The notes under the pieces: generated by a model
The model's database searches: none
What the model was told of the DNA's origin: nothing
What the model saw: only the letters and a program-made list of their open reading frames with translations
Part shown: piece after piece, positions 1 to 8,770 of the stretch
How positions within the stretch are numbered: position 1 is the stretch's first letter
Layout: every line of letters begins with the position of its first letter
Position numbers and translations under genes: made by a program
NCBI GenBank assembly: GCA_035937155.1
Contig: DASYVJ010000109.1
Location: forward strand, 62,001 to 126,000
DNA length: 64,000 bases
From: Palsa-870 sp035937155
GTDB taxonomy: Bacteria; Chloroflexota; Dormibacteria; Dormibacterales; Dormibacteraceae
Direction: 5' to 3'

Positions 1-428
1 CACTGACCGGCTCCTGGGAGCGCCTGGCCCCGTGGCCCGACACAGTGCAAGGCCTTACGCGCCTCGGCACGAAGTTCACGGTGGCGACCCTATCGAATGG
101 CAATCGCTCCCAGCAGGCCGCACTGGTCGAATTCGGCGGTTTACCCTTCCAGCGCCTTCTATCCGCGGAGGACTTCCACCACTACAAACCCGACCCAGAG
201 GTCTACCTCGGCGCGGCTTCTGCGCTTGGGCTGAAACCCGGCCAGGTGATGATGGTGGCGGCGCACAAGGGGGACCTGCGTGCCGCTCAGGCCGCGGGCC
301 TGCGGGCGGCATTCGTCGAACGCCCGCTGGAGAAAGGACCCGGTGGAGGCGCAGACCTTCTACCTGATCCGCCCGCCGACGTGCAGGCCACCGACTTCAT
401 GGATCTTGCAGACAAGTTGGGCTGCTAG
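1..428 (+). CDS. Haloacid dehalogenase-like hydrolase (HAD type II), 5' truncated
   Basis: C-terminal part of a HAD-superfamily hydrolase; the gene begins before the window and the frame is open from base 3. Visible motifs are the SNGN stretch (HAD motif II, Ser), KPDPEVY (motif III Lys) and VAAHKGDLRAAQAAGLRAAFV, close to the VAAHxWDL..A..AG pattern of L-2-haloacid dehalogenases. The nucleophile-Asp motif I lies upstream and cannot be seen. It ends 2 bp before cydA on the same strand, so the two may be co-transcribed. Family assignment is good; the substrate is not determinable. Confidence 0.8.
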   Translation, partial: LTGSWERLAPWPDTVQGLTRLGTKFTVATLSNGNRSQQAALVEFGGLPFQRLLSAEDFHHYKPDPEVYLGAASALGLKPGQVMMVAAHKGDLRAAQAAGLRAAFVERPLEKGPGGGADLLPDPPADVQATDFMDLADKLGC

Positions 429-430
429 AG

Positions 431-1753
431 ATGGACAACGCCACACTCGCTCGGGCGACCATGGGAACTTCGCTGGGTTTCCACATCGTTTTCGCGGTGC
501 TCGGCGTCGGACTACCGCTTCTCATGTCGGTCGCGGAAGGCCTTGCCCTGTTGCGGCACGATGAGGCGTGGATGCAGCTGGCGCGTCGGTGGTCCAGGGC
601 CTTTGGCATCCTCTTTGCGGTCGGCGCGGTCTCGGGAACCGTGCTCTCGTTCGAGCTCGGCCTCCTCTGGCCCCGCTTCATGGCCTTTTCGGGAGCGATC
701 TTCGGCCTCCCATTCACCGCCGAAGGGTTTGCCTTCTTTATCGAGGCGATCTTCCTCGGCCTCTACCTGTATGGCTGGAACCGGCTGAGTCCGGTCAAGC
801 ACTGGCTGACGTCGATCCCGATCGCGCTGAGCGGAGCCGCCAGCTCCCTCTTCGTCGTCATGGCCAACGCGTGGATGAACTCGCCCGCCGGTTTCCGGCT
901 CGGCCCCGACGGCCTGCTGCTGCGGGTCGACCCCCTTGCCGCCGCCCTCAATCCGTCGACCGCCACCGAGGACCCTCACATGCTGGTGTCGGCCTACGTC
1001 GTCACCGGCTTCCTCGTCGCGGCCGTGTATGCGGCCGGCTTGCTGCGAGGCCGTGATGACATCTTCCATCGCCGCGGCCTTGCCGCAGGCATGGCGATGG
1101 CCGCGGTCGCGATCGTGCTGGCCGGGATCACCGGCGACAGCAGCGCGCGTTTCATATACGGCGCACAGCCGGCCAAGTTCGCTGCGATGGAGGGCCTGTA
1201 CCAAACGCAACGGGGAGCACCGATAACCCTCGGCGGGATCCCGGTCGATTCCCAGCATCGGATCCTTTACGGGATTCAGATCCCGAAAGCCTTGAGCTTC
1301 CTGGCGGCGTTCGATCTCAATGCGGAGGTTCAGGGCCTGGACAGCTTTCCTCCCGACAGGCGCCCGAATCCGGTCCTCGTCCATCTCTCCTTCGATGGCA
1401 TGGTGGGCCTGGGCACGTTCATCGGACTGCTGGCCGCCGCTTTCTGGCTAGGCGTATTCCGACGCCGTTCCATCCCGAAGCGGCGTCTTCTTCTATGGGG
1501 CCTGGTTTTAGCCGGTCCAGCTAGCGTTGGTGCCATGGAAGCGGGTTGGTTCGTGACCGAATTCGGTCGCCAACCCTGGATTGTCTACGGCATCATGCGC
1601 ACCTCCCAGGCTGCGACCAGCGCGCCCGCGCTCGGCTTGACGTTCGCGATCTTCATCGCGATCTATGCGGCCCTGGCGATCACCACCGGGAGGCTCTTGC
1701 TCCTGCTGGCCGCTCGAACCCGCGCAGGTGGACGCGTTGTTTCTAATGAGTAG
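431..1753 (+). CDS. cydA: Cytochrome bd-type quinol oxidase subunit I
   Basis: Heme-bearing membrane subunit of cytochrome bd oxidase, which takes electrons from quinol and reduces O2 to water. The N-terminus carries the conserved FHIVFAVLG helix with the heme-ligand His near residue 18, and the family signature GRQPW lies in TEFGRQPWIVYGIMRT. At 440 residues it is shorter than the E. coli protein (about 520), consistent with the short-Q-loop, cyanide-insensitive class common outside enterics. Many hydrophobic helices are visible. The end overlaps cydB by 8 bp, so translation is probably coupled. Confidence 0.93.
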   Translation: MDNATLARATMGTSLGFHIVFAVLGVGLPLLMSVAEGLALLRHDEAWMQLARRWSRAFGILFAVGAVSGTVLSFELGLLWPRFMAFSGAIFGLPFTAEGFAFFIEAIFLGLYLYGWNRLSPVKHWLTSIPIALSGAASSLFVVMANAWMNSPAGFRLGPDGLLLRVDPLAAALNPSTATEDPHMLVSAYVVTGFLVAAVYAAGLLRGRDDIFHRRGLAAGMAMAAVAIVLAGITGDSSARFIYGAQPAKFAAMEGLYQTQRGAPITLGGIPVDSQHRILYGIQIPKALSFLAAFDLNAEVQGLDSFPPDRRPNPVLVHLSFDGMVGLGTFIGLLAAAFWLGVFRRRSIPKRRLLLWGLVLAGPASVGAMEAGWFVTEFGRQPWIVYGIMRTSQAATSAPALGLTFAIFIAIYAALAITTGRLLLLLAARTRAGGRVVSNE

Positions 1754-2768
1754 CGCGGAGATCGTCGCAGGCATCCTCTGGCTCGCACTGACGGCATACG
1801 CGGTGCTCGCCGGCGCGGACTTCGGCGGAGGTGTCTGGGATCTTTTCGCGAGCGGGCAGCGCGCCGCCGAGCAGCGCGCCGCGGTCGCTGAGGCGATGGG
1901 CCCGGTCTGGGAGGCGAACCACGTCTGGCTGATCTTCATGATCACGGGGCTGTTCACCGCCTTCCCCATCACATTCGGTGTGCTCGGCCTGGCCCTCTTC
2001 CTGCCTTTCACGATCGCGATGGTTGGCATCGTCTTTCGCGGTGCTTCATTCGCCTTTCGCGCGCATGGCCGTGACGCGGTTGGGCCGCGGTCGCCGTGGG
2101 GAATGGTGTTCGGCGTGGCGAGCGTGGTGACGCCTTTCTTCTTAGGCACTGCCGTCGCGGCGGTCGCTTCGGGCGCGATTCGTGCTCCGCACGGGCAGCT
2201 TACAAGCGGTTTTCTAGACGGCTGGACCACACCGCTTGCGGTGGTCCTCGGTTTTTTTGCGCTTGCGATCGCTGCCTATCTCGCCGCCACCTATCTCATG
2301 GTCGAGAACGAGCGGCGGCCGGCACTGCTGGCCGACTTCCGGCGTCGAGCCATCGCGGCGGCGTTGGCCTCGGGTGTGCTAGCGCTGACAGCGCTCGCCA
2401 TCTCTGCCGTAGAGAGCCCCCGGTTGCTGCAGTCGTTGACCGGCCGAGGGCTGCCCCTGTTCGTGCTGGCGTTGCTCAACGGCCCGCTGGCACTCTGGGC
2501 CGTCTGGCGTTCGCGGCCGCGAATCGCCAGGGCCGCCGTCATCGCCCAGGTGGTGTTTGTGCTGTGGGCGTGGGCCGCCGGTCAGTGGCCCTACCTTGTT
2601 CCCCCCGACCTTACGATCTCGGGCACCGCGGCGCCGGACTCGACGCTCTCGGCGATGTTCGTGGTCATCTCCATAGGCGGGCTCATCTTGATTCCGTCGC
2701 TCTGGCTTCTGTTCCGGGTGTTCAAGGCGCGCAATCCGCCGGCCGACGTGGAGTCATCGGCTCCTTGA
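1746..2768 (+). CDS. cydB: Cytochrome bd-type quinol oxidase subunit II
   Basis: Second membrane subunit of the bd oxidase. The family landmarks YAVLAGADFGGGVWDLF near the N-terminus and GPVWEANHVWLIF around residue 60 are intact, followed by repeated hydrophobic helices. The ATG at 1746 is chosen because it overlaps the cydA stop and gives the usual CydB N-terminus; the open frame upstream lies inside cydA. It is 340 residues, normal for the family. No cydX or cydDC is seen nearby. It ends 12 bp from a convergent regulator gene. Confidence 0.93.
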   Translation: MSSAEIVAGILWLALTAYAVLAGADFGGGVWDLFASGQRAAEQRAAVAEAMGPVWEANHVWLIFMITGLFTAFPITFGVLGLALFLPFTIAMVGIVFRGASFAFRAHGRDAVGPRSPWGMVFGVASVVTPFFLGTAVAAVASGAIRAPHGQLTSGFLDGWTTPLAVVLGFFALAIAAYLAATYLMVENERRPALLADFRRRAIAAALASGVLALTALAISAVESPRLLQSLTGRGLPLFVLALLNGPLALWAVWRSRPRIARAAVIAQVVFVLWAWAAGQWPYLVPPDLTISGTAAPDSTLSAMFVVISIGGLILIPSLWLLFRVFKARNPPADVESSAP

Positions 2769-2780
2769 GTCTTCCGTGAA

Positions 2781-3521
2781 TCAGGCCATTGGCTGCAGGA
2801 CCACCAGGCTGTAACCCTTGCCTTTCTCGTTGACCACCTCGCATACGCCCTTGAACGGCAAGAGCTTTTGGCGGAGCCGAGTCACGTACGTCCGGAACTG
2901 CTCGATCGACGCTTCAGGGCCCCAGGCCGGCAGAGCCACCTCCTCGGCGGCAAAGAACTGATTCGGATTCGTCAGGAAGAATGAGAGCAGCTGCCACTCG
3001 CGCTTCGTCAATGAGGCGGTGGTGCGTCCGCTGCTGACGGTTCGCTGGGGAGCGTCGAAGACCAGGCCTCCCAGCTCGATCCTGGTTGCGATCGAAACCA
3101 CCGATCCGACTTCAGGCCCGCGAAGCTCCGCCTTGATCGCACCGATCAGAGCGTCAGGCACGAAAGGTTTTGGGAGCACCTGGCTCGCGCCGGCTTCATA
3201 GTTTTCGAGCGTCGCTCCGGCATGGTCGGACGACTCGTCGAGCAGGATAAAAGGTGAGCCGGCTTCAGCTCTCAGCTCGCTCAGCTCCTTAGGCGTTACG
3301 CGAGAGATGGCGCTCATGCCGAGGATCACCAGGTCGAACTTCGTGGACTTCAGGAGATGGCGTCTCGCGGCATCAAACGCGGCCACACTCTCGAATTCCC
3401 CTCCCGCCAGCTCAACCACGTGCGAGATCACGGAGCGGTAACCGGCATTGGCCTCGACGACCAGGATCCGGGGCAGCCTGGATCGAGGCCGAGATCGAGT
3501 CTGGGTCTTGAGCTTTCCCAT
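2781..3521 (-). CDS. Response-regulator-like protein with degenerate receiver and winged-helix domain
   Basis: About 246 residues: a receiver-like domain (roughly residues 18-130) and an OmpR/PhoB-type winged helix (150-246, with TKREWQLLSFFLTNPNQFF and a closing YVTRLRQKLL...GKGYSLV). The receiver lacks key residues: the acidic pair at the end of beta-1 is EA (ILVVEANAG), and the expected phospho-Asp is Gly68 (DLVILGMSA); the late KPF Lys is kept. This suggests phosphorylation-independent action. The ATG at 3521 follows an AGGGGGAA ribosome-binding site at 5-base spacing, so the longer upstream frame is rejected. No sensor kinase is nearby. Confidence 0.82.
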   Translation of the reverse strand: MGKLKTQTRSRPRSRLPRILVVEANAGYRSVISHVVELAGGEFESVAAFDAARRHLLKSTKFDLVILGMSAISRVTPKELSELRAEAGSPFILLDESSDHAGATLENYEAGASQVLPKPFVPDALIGAIKAELRGPEVGSVVSIATRIELGGLVFDAPQRTVSSGRTTASLTKREWQLLSFFLTNPNQFFAAEEVALPAWGPEASIEQFRTYVTRLRQKLLPFKGVCEVVNEKGKGYSLVVLQPMA

Positions 3522-3588
3522 GGCTTCCCCCTTGTGCCGGAGCATAGCCGGCGGTCCAATTATTACGGTCGCGGTCCCCAGGTCGCTA

Positions 3589-4176
3589 CTACTCGGAGCG
3601 GAACTCCAGGGCGTAGCCGCGCCCGAGCCGGTTGACGACGTCGCATGGGATCTCGAGTTCCGCCATGACCTTGCGAAGGCGCTGCACATAGTTGCGAACC
3701 TCTTCCGGGAACAAGTTGGGCTCAGCCCAGGCCTCTCTGAGGATCTGGCTCACGGTGAAGTACCGATAGGGGTGATCGAGAAGGATCTTGAGGAGCTGAA
3801 ACTCACGGACCGTGAGCGTCGCCTCCTTGCCTTCGTAGCGAATCATCCGCCCTTCCAGATCCAGCAAGAGCCCATTGAGCTCGCGGATGCGCTTGTACCA
3901 AAGCTCGAGGCGTTCCTGGTAACCCTCCATCTGGCTCTCGATGATCTTGACGTCAGCCTCCGCCGCCCTTTGCGCGACAGGTGGCAGCTTGGTCAGATCG
4001 TGCCAGATCCGATCGAGGATGCCCCGCTTGAACTCGATGAGATCGGCATAAATGCTGATCCAGTGGCGGGCGTCTTCCCAATGGGCGGTTCCGATGTCCT
4101 CGCCCTCGAGCGGTTTGGATGGTTCATCCGTCACCGTCGAGAAAATGTGGCACCCGGACGGGGCCGCTGTATGCAA
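3589..4176 (-). CDS. Winged-helix DNA-binding protein (OmpR-like C-terminus)
   Basis: 195 residues. The C-terminal 90 or so form a PhoB/OmpR-like winged helix (LTVREFQLLKILLDHPYRYFT, then VRNYVQRLRKVMAEL and LGRGYALEF). The N-terminal half has no receiver motifs; it is rich in charged, helix-forming residues (about 45-110) and could form a coiled coil. It lies 67 bp upstream of the receiver-like regulator, same strand, and resembles its effector domain, so the two may be a paralogous regulatory pair. Target genes are unknown; the neighbouring cyd operon is one possibility. Confidence 0.75.
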   Translation of the reverse strand: MHTAAPSGCHIFSTVTDEPSKPLEGEDIGTAHWEDARHWISIYADLIEFKRGILDRIWHDLTKLPPVAQRAAEADVKIIESQMEGYQERLELWYKRIRELNGLLLDLEGRMIRYEGKEATLTVREFQLLKILLDHPYRYFTVSQILREAWAEPNLFPEEVRNYVQRLRKVMAELEIPCDVVNRLGRGYALEFRSE

Positions 4177-4302
4177 GATTCGTTGCGCCCTCGCATTACA
4201 AATCTTGCGTCGGCACCGGGGTTGTCTTGATCAGAGGGTGCCGTTCGTCGTCCATTTATCGGGGTGCCATCGAAGCCCCATTGGGTCAGGGAGGCCGTAC
4301 AG

Positions 4303-4692
4303 ATGCTTCGGATCAACTATTGGGCCGTGGCTGTGGCTGCGGCGGCAGCGTTCATGGTGAGCTCGCGTGGTACATCGCGTTTGGGAAGGAGCTGGTGAAG
4401 CTGGGCAGCGCCGCGGGTTGACATGAATTCGCCGGCATGGAAGAAGCTGTTCGTGCCGGGTGAGCACCTCGTGATCGCCTTTGTGCTCGCGCAGTTGCTC
4501 CTGCATCTCGATGTCGTTGACTGGACGCGTGCGTTGCTGCTTGGAGCCGGGCTGTGGATAGCGTTTCCTGCCCTGGTTGTTGCGAGCTCGATCGTCTGGG
4601 AGAACGTACCCAGGAAGCTCGGCGCCATCCACGCCGGAGACTGGCTCGCGAAGCTACTCGTCATGGCATTGATACTCGCCGTGTGGCTCTGA
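4303..4692 (+). pseudogene. DUF1761-like small membrane protein, split by two compensating frameshifts
   Basis: The pieces read like one DUF1761 membrane protein. The start MLRINYWAVAVAAAAAF (ATG 4303, with AGGGAGG 8 bases upstream) is in frame 1. The expected LWYxxFGK segment continues in another frame (LAWYIAFGKELVKLG, from about 4362). The C-terminal half from 4423 returns to frame 1 and carries the family-like WIAFP..., ENVPRKLGAIHAGDW and a last helix. One base appears missing near 4366 and one extra near 4418. This is either a decayed gene or consensus errors. If only the last part is translated, it starts at ATG 4423. Confidence 0.65.
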
Positions 4693-4746
4693 TTTGCATT
4701 TCCTTACCATTGCGGCTTTGAGGACGCCATGGTCAAGGAGGCTTCG

Positions 4747-5115
4747 GTGGAATACGTACGCAAGGTCGATTTCGCCCAACTCGCAGCGGCCAGTGACCGG
4801 GCTGTTCAAGCGTTGTTGGATCACGATTCCGGCGCTACCAGCTGCAGTGTCAACTGCGTCAAGACTCCGCCTGGGGAAGGCTCCCCGGCCGGCATGCACA
4901 CCCACATTGTCGACCAGCTGTTTTACATCTTGAGCGGGACGATGAGCCTGGAGATCGCCGGCCAGAGTCACGTCGCCGGCCCCGGCACTCTGGTGGTCTT
5001 TCCAGCCGGCGTGCCACATCGGAACTGGAACGGCAGCCCCGAGGCCACGATTCATCTGGCTTTCAACACGCCGTTGCCGGAACAGGGAAAGCCTTTTGCG
5101 CGTTCGGTGGAGTAG
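4747..5115 (+). CDS. Cupin-domain protein
   Basis: Small single-domain cupin of about 122 residues. The metal-binding motif 1 appears as GMHTHIVDQLFYILSG and motif 2 as PAGVPHRNW. GTG 4747 is preferred because a strong AAGGAGG (4735-4741) lies 5 bases upstream; an in-frame ATG at 4729 would add six residues. It ends 21 bp before the arabinofuranosidase gene and probably belongs to the same sugar cassette. Cupins of this size are often isomerases or sugar-binding or regulatory proteins; the reaction cannot be assigned. Confidence 0.78.
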   Translation: MEYVRKVDFAQLAAASDRAVQALLDHDSGATSCSVNCVKTPPGEGSPAGMHTHIVDQLFYILSGTMSLEIAGQSHVAGPGTLVVFPAGVPHRNWNGSPEATIHLAFNTPLPEQGKPFARSVE

Positions 5116-5136
5116 GGCCGCCCTGAGGCGATAGGA

Positions 5137-6642
5137 GTGTCGATCCGGGTTTCTTTCGCAGTCGACCCGGCCTACAAGGTTGCGCCGGTCAACAGGCGAA
5201 CCTTTGGCTCTTTCGTCGAGCATATGGGCCGCTGCGTCTACACCGGCGTCTACGAGCCGGAACATCCGACGGCGGATGAGGATGGCTTCCGCCGCGACGT
5301 TCTGGAGCTCACCCGTGAGCTCGGAGTGGCGGTGGTGCGCTACCCAGGCGGCAACTTCGTCAGCAACTACCGGTGGGAGGACGGCATCGGTCCGCGTGAG
5401 CAGCGGCCTCGACGGCTCGATCTCGCCTGGGGCAGTACCGAGACCAACCAATTCGGCCTCGATGAGTTCATGAAGTGGACGGCCAAGGCCGGAGTCGAGC
5501 CGATGATCGCGATGAACCTGGGCACCCGCGGAGTCCAGGACGCCCTGGACCTGCTGGAGTACGCAAACGTGCCGGGAGGCACAAAGCTGTCGGACTTGCG
5601 GGTCGCGAACGGCGCGGAGCGACCCCATGGCATCCGGATGTGGTGCCTCGGTAACGAGCTGGATGGACCCTGGCAGGTGGGGCACAAGACGGCGCACGAG
5701 TACGGCCGGCTGGCGATTGAGACCGCACGCGCCATGCGCCTGGTCTCACCCGCCGTCGAGCTTGTCATATGTGGCAGCTCCAGCTCGAGCATGCCAACGT
5801 TTGGCGCGTGGGAACGGGAGGTCCTGGAGCTGGCCTACGAGGAGGTGGACTACATCTCCTGTCACGCCTACTACGATCCGGGTGACGGCGATCTGGCCTC
5901 GTTCCTCGCCTCGGCCGTTGACATGGACCACTTTGTCTCCACAGTGGCGGCAATCGCCGACCAGGTCGGCCACCAGCTGCACAACCCAAAGGGGATCAAC
6001 ATCTCGTTCGATGAGTGGAACGTCTGGTCTATCGGCCGGTACCAGGCGCGCAGCCGGCTCCAGGGCTGGCCGGTCGCGCCGAGAATCATCGAAGACGAAT
6101 ACACGGTCGCCGACGCTGTCGTCGTCGGCAATCTCCTGATCTCGCTGCTTCGGCACAGCGACCGGGTCACCGCGGCATGCCTGGCACAGCTCGTGAATGT
6201 CATCGCGCCGATCCGCACCGAACCGGGGGGCGCATCGTGGCGGCAGACGATCTTCCATCCGTTCGCCCTCACCTCCCGACATGCGGCGGGCGATGTGCTC
6301 CGGATCGAACCTATGGCTCCGAGCTACGAGACAGCCAAGTACGGCGACGTGCCCTTCTTCGATGCCGTGGCGACTTACGACAGCGACAGCCGCCAGACCG
6401 TTCTTTTCGTAGTCAACCGCAGCGTCGACCAGGCGGTTGAGCTCGATGTGGACGTACGAGGTGTCCGCGCGGGTGCCTTGGTCGAGGCGCTCACGCTTAC
6501 CGACAGCGATGTCCATGCCACCAACACCGAGGAGCGGCCTAATCGGGTCATACCCGTGGCGCTGGATAGTGCGACTTTGACTGACGGCGCCGTACATGCG
6601 GTGTTGCCACCCGTCTCGTGGTCGGTGCTGCGGTTGTCGTGA
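5137..6642 (+). CDS. Intracellular alpha-L-arabinofuranosidase, GH51 family
   Basis: 501 residues, the usual GH51 length. It hydrolyses terminal alpha-L-arabinofuranosyl groups from oligosaccharides. The acid/base Glu is about residue 174 in CLGNELDGPWQ and the nucleophile Glu about residue 293 in ISFDEWNVW; VRYPGGNFVSNYRWEDGIGP is also diagnostic. A C-terminal beta-sandwich follows. There is no signal peptide, so it acts on imported oligosaccharides in the cytoplasm. It overlaps the next gene by 4 bp (GTGA). No sugar transporter is visible here. Confidence 0.93.
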   Translation: MSIRVSFAVDPAYKVAPVNRRTFGSFVEHMGRCVYTGVYEPEHPTADEDGFRRDVLELTRELGVAVVRYPGGNFVSNYRWEDGIGPREQRPRRLDLAWGSTETNQFGLDEFMKWTAKAGVEPMIAMNLGTRGVQDALDLLEYANVPGGTKLSDLRVANGAERPHGIRMWCLGNELDGPWQVGHKTAHEYGRLAIETARAMRLVSPAVELVICGSSSSSMPTFGAWEREVLELAYEEVDYISCHAYYDPGDGDLASFLASAVDMDHFVSTVAAIADQVGHQLHNPKGINISFDEWNVWSIGRYQARSRLQGWPVAPRIIEDEYTVADAVVVGNLLISLLRHSDRVTAACLAQLVNVIAPIRTEPGGASWRQTIFHPFALTSRHAAGDVLRIEPMAPSYETAKYGDVPFFDAVATYDSDSRQTVLFVVNRSVDQAVELDVDVRGVRAGALVEALTLTDSDVHATNTEERPNRVIPVALDSATLTDGAVHAVLPPVSWSVLRLS

Positions 6643-7565
6643 TCGAGCCGGTGAAGTCGAAGATCTCGGTTTCGAACGCACCCTGCACATATGGGGCGTT
6701 TGAGATCACGCTCGAAGATCCCAATGTGCCTGGGGCCCTGGACGTACTCGACATGGTTGCCGCGGCCGGCTATGCCGGGATCGACCTCGGGCCGGCCGGC
6801 TACCTGGGAAACAACGATGAGCTCCCCAGCCGGCTGCGCGACCGGGGCCTGGCCCTCGCCGGCGGCTACCTCGCGCTTCCGTTCTCGAACACTGAACACC
6901 TCGCGGCGTCGATGCCTCAGCTGGAGACGCTGCTGGACATCTTCGACCTGATCCCGGAAATGTTGCCGCGTCCCAAACCGACGATCGCGGACGCCGGCTC
7001 AGCAGAGCGATGGCACCGGCCGGGCGCTGCCGCCCGGGACCGCACAGTGGGGTGGGATGACGCCGGCTGGCGGCGGTTTGGCGAAGGCATCGCCAGGGTG
7101 GCTGAGCGGTGCCGCGAGCGCGGCTATGAGCCAACGCTGCACCACCACACCGGCACGTTCCTGGAAGCGGTGTGGGAGATCGAGCGCGCGCTCGAGGTCA
7201 GCGACGTCGGTCTGTGCCTGGACACAGGCCACCTGCTGGTCGGCGGCGGGGACCCGGTCAAGGGGATCGAGGCCTGGGGCGACCGGATCAACCACGTGCA
7301 TCTAAAGGACGCGCGGCGCGATGTGATTGACGGCATCCTCGCAGAAGGAGCGTCAGTGGAGGCGATCTGGCGGCGCCGGGCGTTTTGCCGGCTTGGGGAG
7401 GGGGACGTAGACGTCGAGCGGGTCCTGGACGAGATAAAGGGGATCGGTTACTCGGGCTGGCTCGTGGTGGAACAGGACACTATGCCGGATCTAGCCTGGC
7501 CCCTCGAGCGCGCGGCCGCGGACCAGGTAGCCAACCGCACCTACCTCAAGCTGCGCGGTATCTGA
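6639..7565 (+). CDS. Sugar phosphate isomerase/epimerase family protein (TIM barrel)
   Basis: About 308 residues of the xylose-isomerase-like TIM-barrel family (IolE/inosose dehydratase and related epimerases). Supporting motifs are GYAGIDLGPAGYLG early on, PTLHHHTGTF, VGLCLDTGHLL and INHVHLKDARR, which supply metal-ligand His, Asp and Glu residues, and WLVVEQD near the end. The start at GTG 6639 overlaps the GH51 stop. It probably epimerises or isomerises a sugar or keto-sugar released by the cassette; the substrate is not readable. Confidence 0.82.
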   Translation: MIEPVKSKISVSNAPCTYGAFEITLEDPNVPGALDVLDMVAAAGYAGIDLGPAGYLGNNDELPSRLRDRGLALAGGYLALPFSNTEHLAASMPQLETLLDIFDLIPEMLPRPKPTIADAGSAERWHRPGAAARDRTVGWDDAGWRRFGEGIARVAERCRERGYEPTLHHHTGTFLEAVWEIERALEVSDVGLCLDTGHLLVGGGDPVKGIEAWGDRINHVHLKDARRDVIDGILAEGASVEAIWRRRAFCRLGEGDVDVERVLDEIKGIGYSGWLVVEQDTMPDLAWPLERAAADQVANRTYLKLRGI

Positions 7566-7571
7566 GCCAGG

Positions 7572-8546
7572 GTGCTGAGCTCGTTCGAGATCAGCCGGCT
7601 TGGCTTCGGCGCTTGGTCTATTGGCGGTGCCGGCTGGGCATACACCGGTAGCGCGGACCGCGATGCCGCGTCGATCGCCGCCATGCTTCATGCCTTCGAG
7701 CTAGGCGTGAATTGGGTCGATACCGCGCCCATCTACGGCAACGGTCACTCGGAGGAGCTCGTGGGTCAAGCCCTCAAGCTCGTCCGCGGCAAACGGCCGC
7801 TCGTCTTCACCAAATGTGGCCGCCGCTGGGATGGTCCTGATCTTTCACCTAGATCGGACCTTCGACCGGATGCGATCCGAGCCGACTGCGAGGCTTCTCT
7901 GCAAAGGCTTGGCGTCGATGTCATCGACCTGCTGCAGTTCCACTGGCCGGACAAGGACACGGGTGTCCCGGTCGAGGAGTCGTGGGGCGAGCTGCTGCGC
8001 CTGGTTGAAGAGGGCAAGGTTCGCGCGGCCGGCGTGTGCAATTTCGACGAACAGCTTCTCGAACGGTGCGAAGCAGTCGGACATGTCGACTCGCTGCAGA
8101 CTCCGATGTCGCTCATTGCGCGGGACTCCGCGGGCCGGCTCGCGCAATGGTCCGCCGCGCACCGCACAGCGGTGATCGTCTACAGCCCGATGCAGGTTGG
8201 GCTGCTGACCGACTCGTTCTCAGCTGGTCAGGTTGCCAGATTTGAGGCTGACGATTGGCGCAGAAGCCACCCGGAGTTCCAGTCGCCAAAGCTCGAACGC
8301 AACCTGTCCCTGCGCGACGCATTGCGCCCGATCGCCGAGGCGCATTCGACGACGGTGGCGGCCCTCGCTGTCGCGTGGACTCTGGCGTGGCCCCAGGTGA
8401 CGGGAGCCATCGTCGGAGCACGGACGGCCGAACAGGTCGATGGTTGGATTGATGGGGCGACTATTACTTTGAGTGAGGGCGACCTCGACGCCATCGCCGC
8501 CGCCCTGGTCGCGACAATGGCTGGAAGAGGCCCCCTCAGTCCATGA
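7572..8546 (+). CDS. Aldo/keto reductase
   Basis: 324 residues, typical AKR length. The (alpha/beta)8 family signatures are GVNWVDTAPIYGNGHSEELVGQAL (catalytic Asp and Tyr), KCGRRW for the catalytic Lys region, DLLQFHWPD, and a late VAWTLAWPQVTGAIVGARTAEQV segment for NADP binding. GTG 7572 is 7 bp downstream of the epimerase stop, so it is the last gene of the sugar cassette, plausibly oxidising or reducing the released sugar. Its end overlaps the biotinyl-protein gene on the opposite strand by 11 bp. Confidence 0.88.
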   Translation: MLSSFEISRLGFGAWSIGGAGWAYTGSADRDAASIAAMLHAFELGVNWVDTAPIYGNGHSEELVGQALKLVRGKRPLVFTKCGRRWDGPDLSPRSDLRPDAIRADCEASLQRLGVDVIDLLQFHWPDKDTGVPVEESWGELLRLVEEGKVRAAGVCNFDEQLLERCEAVGHVDSLQTPMSLIARDSAGRLAQWSAAHRTAVIVYSPMQVGLLTDSFSAGQVARFEADDWRRSHPEFQSPKLERNLSLRDALRPIAEAHSTTVAALAVAWTLAWPQVTGAIVGARTAEQVDGWIDGATITLSEGDLDAIAAALVATMAGRGPLSP

Positions 8547-8748
8547 CGACCAGCACCTGGCCTTCTTTGACGATGTCCGTTTCTTTGACCCGGATCTCCA
8601 ACACTGTGCCCGCCTTTGGCGCTACGACCTCGATCTCCATTTTCATGGACTCGAGAATGAGCAGAGTCTGATCCTCGGCGACCACGTCGCCTGGCTTGGT
8701 GACGATCTTCCACACACTGCCCACCAGTTCGGCTTTGACCTCAATCAA
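8536..8748 (-). CDS. Stand-alone biotinyl/lipoyl carrier domain protein
   Basis: 70-residue protein that is only a biotinyl domain. The carrier motif ESMKMEIEV contains the predicted biotinylated Lys36, with flanking PGDVVAEDQTLLILE and the late VKEGQVLVVMD. Free-standing carriers of this size serve acyl-CoA or oxaloacetate-type carboxylases whose other subunits are encoded separately. The carboxyltransferase at 45742 in this window is a candidate partner, and no biotin carboxylase subunit is present. It is the last gene after the enoyl-CoA hydratase, 22 bp downstream of it. Confidence 0.88.
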   Translation of the reverse strand: MIEVKAELVGSVWKIVTKPGDVVAEDQTLLILESMKMEIEVVAPKAGTVLEIRVKETDIVKEGQVLVVMD

Positions 8749-8770
8749 CGTTCAACTCCTTGCGCGCAGA

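Noticed and set aside
4303..4692. In-frame TGA codons in the DUF1761-like gene as selenocysteine
   Set aside because: The continuing protein lies in a different frame after the first part, so frameshifts explain it; no redox motif or SECIS-like hairpin is at the right distance.
4654..5697. 347-codon minus-strand frame opposite the cupin and GH51 genes
   Set aside because: Antisense to two genes with intact catalytic motifs and without its own ribosome site.
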